Source of the DNA: an uncultured Bacteroidales bacterium
GTDB lineage: Bacteria; Bacteroidota; Bacteroidia; Bacteroidales; Muribaculaceae
Direction: 5' to 3'
DNA: 43,500 nt
Assembly (NCBI GenBank): GCA_946412245.1
Contig: CAMKGM010000021.1
Location: 1 to 43,500 of the forward strand
Shown here: piece by piece, positions 40,215-43,500 of the stretch
Layout of the letters: the number at the start of each line of letters is the position of its first letter
Numbering within the stretch: the first letter of the stretch is position 1
Translations under genes and position numbers: made by a program
The notes under the pieces: model-generated
The model's database searches: none
Told to the model about the DNA's origin: nothing
The model's input: the letters and a program-made list of their open reading frames with translations, nothing else

Positions 40215-41441
40215 TTAGTTGACACAGGGCAGTTCAATGGCGAAAGTGGTGCCTCGGCCCAGTTCGCTCTCCTTGACGTAGATGCGTCCGCCATGATATT
40301 CCTCGATGATGCGCTTGACAAGGGTCAGTCCCAAGCCCCAGCCACGTTTCTTGGTGGTATAGCCCGGATTGAAGACGGTCTTGAAATTCTTGCGCGGAAT
40401 GCCCTTGCCGGTGTCCTTGACCAGAATCTCGGCATAGTCATCGTTATTGGTCACAGTGATGTCGATGCTACCTTCGCCCCCCATAGCGTCGACGGCATTC
40501 TTGGTGAGGTTCTCCATGACCCACTCAAAGAGCGACTGGCATAGCATCACGCCGCAGTTGTGGTTCTCGTCGAGATTGATGGTGAGTTTGACGCGCTTGG
40601 GGATGCGGTTGCGCATATAGGCGAGTGCTTGCGGCACGGCCTCGTTGATGAAGGCGAGCTCCTTGTCGGGCATGGAACCGATTTTTGAGAATCGGTCGGC
40701 AATGACCGAGAGACGGTGTACGTCCTTGTCCATGTCGCCCACAATCTCCTTGTCTACGCCCATGGACTCAAGCATTTGCGTCCATGCCATGAGAGATGAA
40801 ATGGGAGTGCCCAGTTGGTGCGCCGTTTCTTTAGAGAGACCTACCCACACCTTATTTTGCTCGGCTTTCTTGACGCTAATCAGGGCAAAGTAGGCGATGG
40901 CCAGGAAGAGTAGCAGTACGCCAAGCTGAATGTAGGGATAATAGGCGAGACGTCGCAGCACGGTAGAGTCTTCGTAGTAGAGGAACTGCTTGGTGACTTT
41001 GTCAATGTTGATTTCGATGACGTTTTTGGACCCCTTGAGGGCATCGAGTTTCTTTTGAAGGAAAGCCCTGTTGCGGGGAGAGAGGGTCATCATGTTCATG
41101 CTGTCGATGGGCTCCGGCAGACGGAAGTTGCGGTATTGCAGGATGCTGTCGTTGGCATCGACGAGCAACACGGGAATGGTGTGGTTACGCTCGATGATGC
41201 TGAACACGAAGTCCACATTGTTCATTGCCATGGGCATATCGTCGCCTACGGGTTCGTTGGCCATAGCGGCGAGTTCCTTGGTGGCATCGGCCCATATTTC
41301 CATGCGTTCGCGCTCTTGTATGGCGAGGTCCTTGACCAGGCGGTTGGAGATGAATAGGAACAGCGACGCGAGGATGAGAGAGACGGCGATGAGGGCTATC
41401 TTCCAAATGCGTCGGGAGTCGTATATGTTTCTCAAATTCAT
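40215..41441 (-). CDS. Membrane sensor histidine kinase
   Basis: This is an inner-membrane two-component kinase. Two transmembrane helices (about 14-33 and 168-188) bracket a periplasmic region of about 130 residues. The H-box 'KETAHQLGTPISSLMAW' carries the phospho-accepting histidine near residue 208. The ATPase domain has the N-box 'ENLTKNAVDAMGG', G1 'VKDTGKGIP' and G2 'GWGLGLTLVKRII'. A GTG two codons upstream (41447) is open, but the ATG at 41441 is better. No response regulator is adjacent, so it is an orphan kinase here. It is between HAD phosphatase and MBL hydrolase genes, with 45 and 15 base gaps. Confidence 0.92.
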   Translation of the reverse strand: MNLRNIYDSRRIWKIALIAVSLILASLFLFISNRLVKDLAIQERERMEIWADATKELAAMANEPVGDDMPMAMNNVDFVFSIIERNHTIPVLLVDANDSILQYRNFRLPEPIDSMNMMTLSPRNRAFLQKKLDALKGSKNVIEINIDKVTKQFLYYEDSTVLRRLAYYPYIQLGVLLLFLAIAYFALISVKKAEQNKVWVGLSKETAHQLGTPISSLMAWTQMLESMGVDKEIVGDMDKDVHRLSVIADRFSKIGSMPDKELAFINEAVPQALAYMRNRIPKRVKLTINLDENHNCGVMLCQSLFEWVMENLTKNAVDAMGGEGSIDITVTNNDDYAEILVKDTGKGIPRKNFKTVFNPGYTTKKRGWGLGLTLVKRIIEEYHGGRIYVKESELGRGTTFAIELPCVN

Positions 41442-41492
41442 GGGCACGGCATGAAAATAGTTATTGTTAGTATTAACGGAAAAACCGTGTTT

Positions 41493-42341
41493 TTATTGTC
41501 GATAGCGGTAAAAATCTTGTTCAATCCATCGCGCTACGCTATGGGCATCGTTGTTGCCGATGACTTCATGGGCCACGGCCTTGACTTCAGGAAAGGCGTT
41601 GTCCATAGCGATGGCCACGGTCGCTGCCTGCATCATGGGGATGTCGTTGCGGTTGTCGCCGAACACCACGATGCGTGTGGCGCCGCATCGCTGTGCGAGC
41701 GCCTTGATGGCCTGCGCCTTGCTCACCCCGCGGCGGTACACTTCCATGAGTCCTGACTCAAAGTCGTAGATGTCGTGATAGACAAAGGGAGAGCAGTCCA
41801 CATCGCGTTGTAGCTCCTCGTAGACGCGCCGCAACTTGCCGTAGTCCTGCATGGAATAGATGAGCATCACGTCAGGGTGTTGGCTATAGTGGTCATCTTC
41901 TAGAAAGAACTGCTTGAGCGGCAGGTTCATGCGGTCGCTCACAAAGATTTTCTCCTGCCAGGTGAGCGGCCCTACATGATGGGCGTGGACCTGGTGGCCA
42001 CTGCGGCAGTAGACAAAGGGATGAATGCCTCTGTTCTCAAAGTGCCGACAAACGGCTTGCACCACAGCGGGTTCCATGGTGTGCACCTGTTCATAGTCCT
42101 GCAACTCGTTGTTCCACAAGGCGGCGCCATTGAGCACAATGAAGGGCAGGTTCATGGGGAGACTCTGCAAGAGCGGCACCACGGTGGCGGGCGTGCGCGC
42201 CGTTGCAATGGTAAACAGCGCGCCGTCGTCGATGAGTCGTGTGAGCATTGCGACGGTTTCGGGCGAGACTTGCGAATCGCTGTTGAGCAGTGTGCCGTCG
42301 AGGTCGCTCACATAGAGGGTTTTATCGGTGGTTTCGCTCAT
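41493..42341 (-). CDS. HAD-superfamily phosphatase, Cof type (IIB)
   Basis: A 282-residue cytoplasmic hydrolase with motif I 'VSDLDGTLLNSD' (nucleophile and acid/base aspartates), motif II threonine in 'FTIATARTPATV', motif III lysine in 'GVSKAQAIKAL', and motif IV 'VVFGDNRNDIPMM'. The cap domain between motifs II and III is of the IIB type, as in Cof sugar phosphatases. The substrate is probably a small phosphorylated metabolite; it cannot be named. It leads the HAD-kinase-MBL run. Confidence 0.93.
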   Translation of the reverse strand: MSETTDKTLYVSDLDGTLLNSDSQVSPETVAMLTRLIDDGALFTIATARTPATVVPLLQSLPMNLPFIVLNGAALWNNELQDYEQVHTMEPAVVQAVCRHFENRGIHPFVYCRSGHQVHAHHVGPLTWQEKIFVSDRMNLPLKQFFLEDDHYSQHPDVMLIYSMQDYGKLRRVYEELQRDVDCSPFVYHDIYDFESGLMEVYRRGVSKAQAIKALAQRCGATRIVVFGDNRNDIPMMQAATVAIAMDNAFPEVKAVAHEVIGNNDAHSVARWIEQDFYRYRQ

Positions 42342-42556
42342 GCGAGAAGCAGATGACAGAAGTCAGTTTTCAGTTGTCAGTTATCAGTTGTCAGTTATCA
42401 GAAGTCAGTTTTCAGTTGGACAAGCGGGAAAGTTGGGAAAAGTTTCAATGCCCTTCGGGCACCGCACACCGCCATAGGCGACTTTTGCTTTGAAATTTTC
42501 CCGAGCTAAAGGTTGGGAATTTAGGGAAATCCGGGAAAAGTGGGAAAAGTGGGAAA
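42342..42556. repeat. Intergenic repeat region upstream of the HAD gene
   Basis: This spacer holds three repeat types. Positions 42357-42419 contain degenerate tandem copies of TCAGTTATCAGTTGTCAG. Positions 42427-42440 and about 42510-42556 contain GGGAAAGTTGGGAAA-type units. Between them, 42441-42500 holds two small perfect stems, GCCC-TTC-GGGC and CGCC-ATA-GGCG. The sequence GGCACCGCAC in this part (plus strand) is the complement of GTGCGGTGCC at 217-226. No gene was recognised. Confidence 0.65.
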
Positions 42557-43500
42557 TCACTTGACCTGCACACCGGGTTTCACGGTTCCGGTTGGCCCGA
42601 CTACCACCAGACGTCCGTCGGCATCCTCGGCGCTGAGTATCATGCCCTGGCTCTCGATGCCCTTGAAGGTGCGCGGCGGGAAGTTGGCAATGAAGCACAC
42701 TTGCTTGCCCACGAGGTCCTCGGGGTTGTAATACTTGGCAATGCCACTGACGATGGTGCGTCCCTTGATTCCGTCATCAATCTTGAGGCACAGGAGTTTG
42801 TCGGCCTTCTTCACTTTCTCGCAGGCAGTGACGGTTCCCACACGAATGTCGAGTTTCATGAAGTCGTCGAAGGTGCACTGCGGGCCAATGGCCTTGGGCT
42901 TGAAGTTGTTGATGATGTTCTCTTGCTTGATGCGCTCAAGGCGGTCGAGCTGTGCCTGAATCACATCGTCCTCAATCTTCTCAAAGAGGAGTTCGGGCTT
43001 GTTGATGACATCGCCGGCCTTGAGAATATCGAAGTTGCCCAGCGCATTCCAGTCCAACTTGTCGATGTCCAGCATGTTGCGCAGTTTCTCGGCGCTGAAA
43101 GGCAGGAAAGGCTCGAAAGCGATGGCGAGGTTGGCGCACATTTGCAGAGCCAGATTCAGGATGGTCTCGACGCGTGCCATGTCGGTCTTGGCGAGTTTCC
43201 AGGGCTCGGTGTCGGCCAGGTATTTGTTGCCAATGCGTGCCAATTTCATGGCCTCGGCGAGGGCAGCGCGGAAGTGGAAGGTCTCGAGCGCTTCGCTCAA
43301 AGTGGCTTTCACGCCCTTGAACTCGTCGATGGTGGCGCGGTCGTAATCGGTGAGTTCGCCACAGGCCGGCACTTTGCCCTCAAAATACTTGTGGGTGAGC
43401 ACCAGTGCACGGTTCACGAAGTTGCCCAGAATGGCCACCAGCTCGTTGTTGTTGCGAGCCTGGAAGTCGCGCCAGGTGAAGTCGTTGTCCTTGGTTTCGG
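42557..43500 (-). CDS. metG: Methionyl-tRNA synthetase, C-terminal part (5' end outside the window)
   Basis: The frame continues past the right edge, so only the last 314 or so residues are visible. They begin in the anticodon-binding helical domain ('[20 protein letters not shown]', '[12 protein letters not shown]', '[14 protein letters not shown]') and end in a Trbp111-like OB-fold tRNA-binding domain ('[20 protein letters not shown]', '[16 protein letters not shown]'). Such dimerising C-domains are common in bacterial MetG. The enzyme charges tRNA-Met. The visible part is intact with a normal stop at 42557-42559. Confidence 0.96.
   Translation of the reverse strand, partial: ETKDNDFTWRDFQARNNNELVAILGNFVNRALVLTHKYFEGKVPACGELTDYDRATIDEFKGVKATLSEALETFHFRAALAEAMKLARIGNKYLADTEPWKLAKTDMARVETILNLALQMCANLAIAFEPFLPFSAEKLRNMLDIDKLDWNALGNFDILKAGDVINKPELLFEKIEDDVIQAQLDRLERIKQENIINNFKPKAIGPQCTFDDFMKLDIRVGTVTACEKVKKADKLLCLKIDDGIKGRTIVSGIAKYYNPEDLVGKQVCFIANFPPRTFKGIESQGMILSAEDADGRLVVVGPTGTVKPGVQVK

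Overview
The window reads as chromosomal DNA of a Bacteroidales gut bacterium, most likely Muribaculaceae or Prevotellaceae. The grounds are the gene families present (DUF5683 next to parAB, a PEP-synthase-like receiver fusion, M6 peptidases with 'VNVSDVTALVNMILG' tails), promoters of the Bacteroidetes form TTTG-N19/20-TAnnTTTG, and mid-range GC. The genus is an inference. No rRNA, tRNA, CRISPR array, phage genes or transposase were seen.

Layout. 1-347: degenerate intergenic repeats. 348-5319 (minus): a coiled-coil protein ending in a beta-clamp-like peptide, downstream of a double-receiver PEP-synthase-like protein with a near-perfect promoter. 5493-7907 (minus): topA. 8081-13353 (minus): parA, parB, a DUF5683 protein, an MltD-like lytic transglycosylase and a VanX-type D-Ala-D-Ala dipeptidase, closely packed. 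13680-20409 (plus): three tandem secreted M6 metalloproteases with dockerin-like tails, then a radical SAM protein and an LD-carboxypeptidase. 22165-24707 (minus): glycosyltransferase, an unknown protein and RNase H, with shikimate kinase divergent from RNase H. 25481-26278: a secreted protein with one dockerin-like repeat. 26359-30631: murF and ddl, divergent, separated by an AT-rich AAA ATPase/DUF234 module bracketed by a 15-bp direct repeat. 30693-32744: glycogen branching enzyme. 32754-36710 (minus): ssb, LUD protein, YARHG protein, an ArgC-like protein without its catalytic residues, and argR. 36876-39246 (minus): a second ATPase with a repeat array over its promoter, followed by a fucose-isomerase-like protein. 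39381-42341 (minus): MBL hydrolase, histidine kinase, HAD phosphatase. 42557-43500: the C-terminal part of metG, running off the window.

Two themes recur. Peptidoglycan metabolism is represented by MurF, Ddl, the D-Ala-D-Ala dipeptidase, MltD and LdcA. Chromosome maintenance is represented by TopA, ParAB, RNase H, SSB and possibly the clamp-motif coiled-coil protein.

The most interesting observations are: (1) the ArgC homologue beside argR, which has lost the catalytic Cys and His and the nucleotide-loop glycines; (2) the DUF234 ATPase between murF and ddl, with a 15-bp flanking repeat, a 53-bp tandem repeat and an apparently intact PD-(D/E)XK-like motif; (3) a 14-bp repeat array overlapping the -33 box of the second ATPase; (4) the shared dockerin-like tails on four secreted proteins; and (5) the C-terminal QMSLF peptide on the coiled-coil protein.
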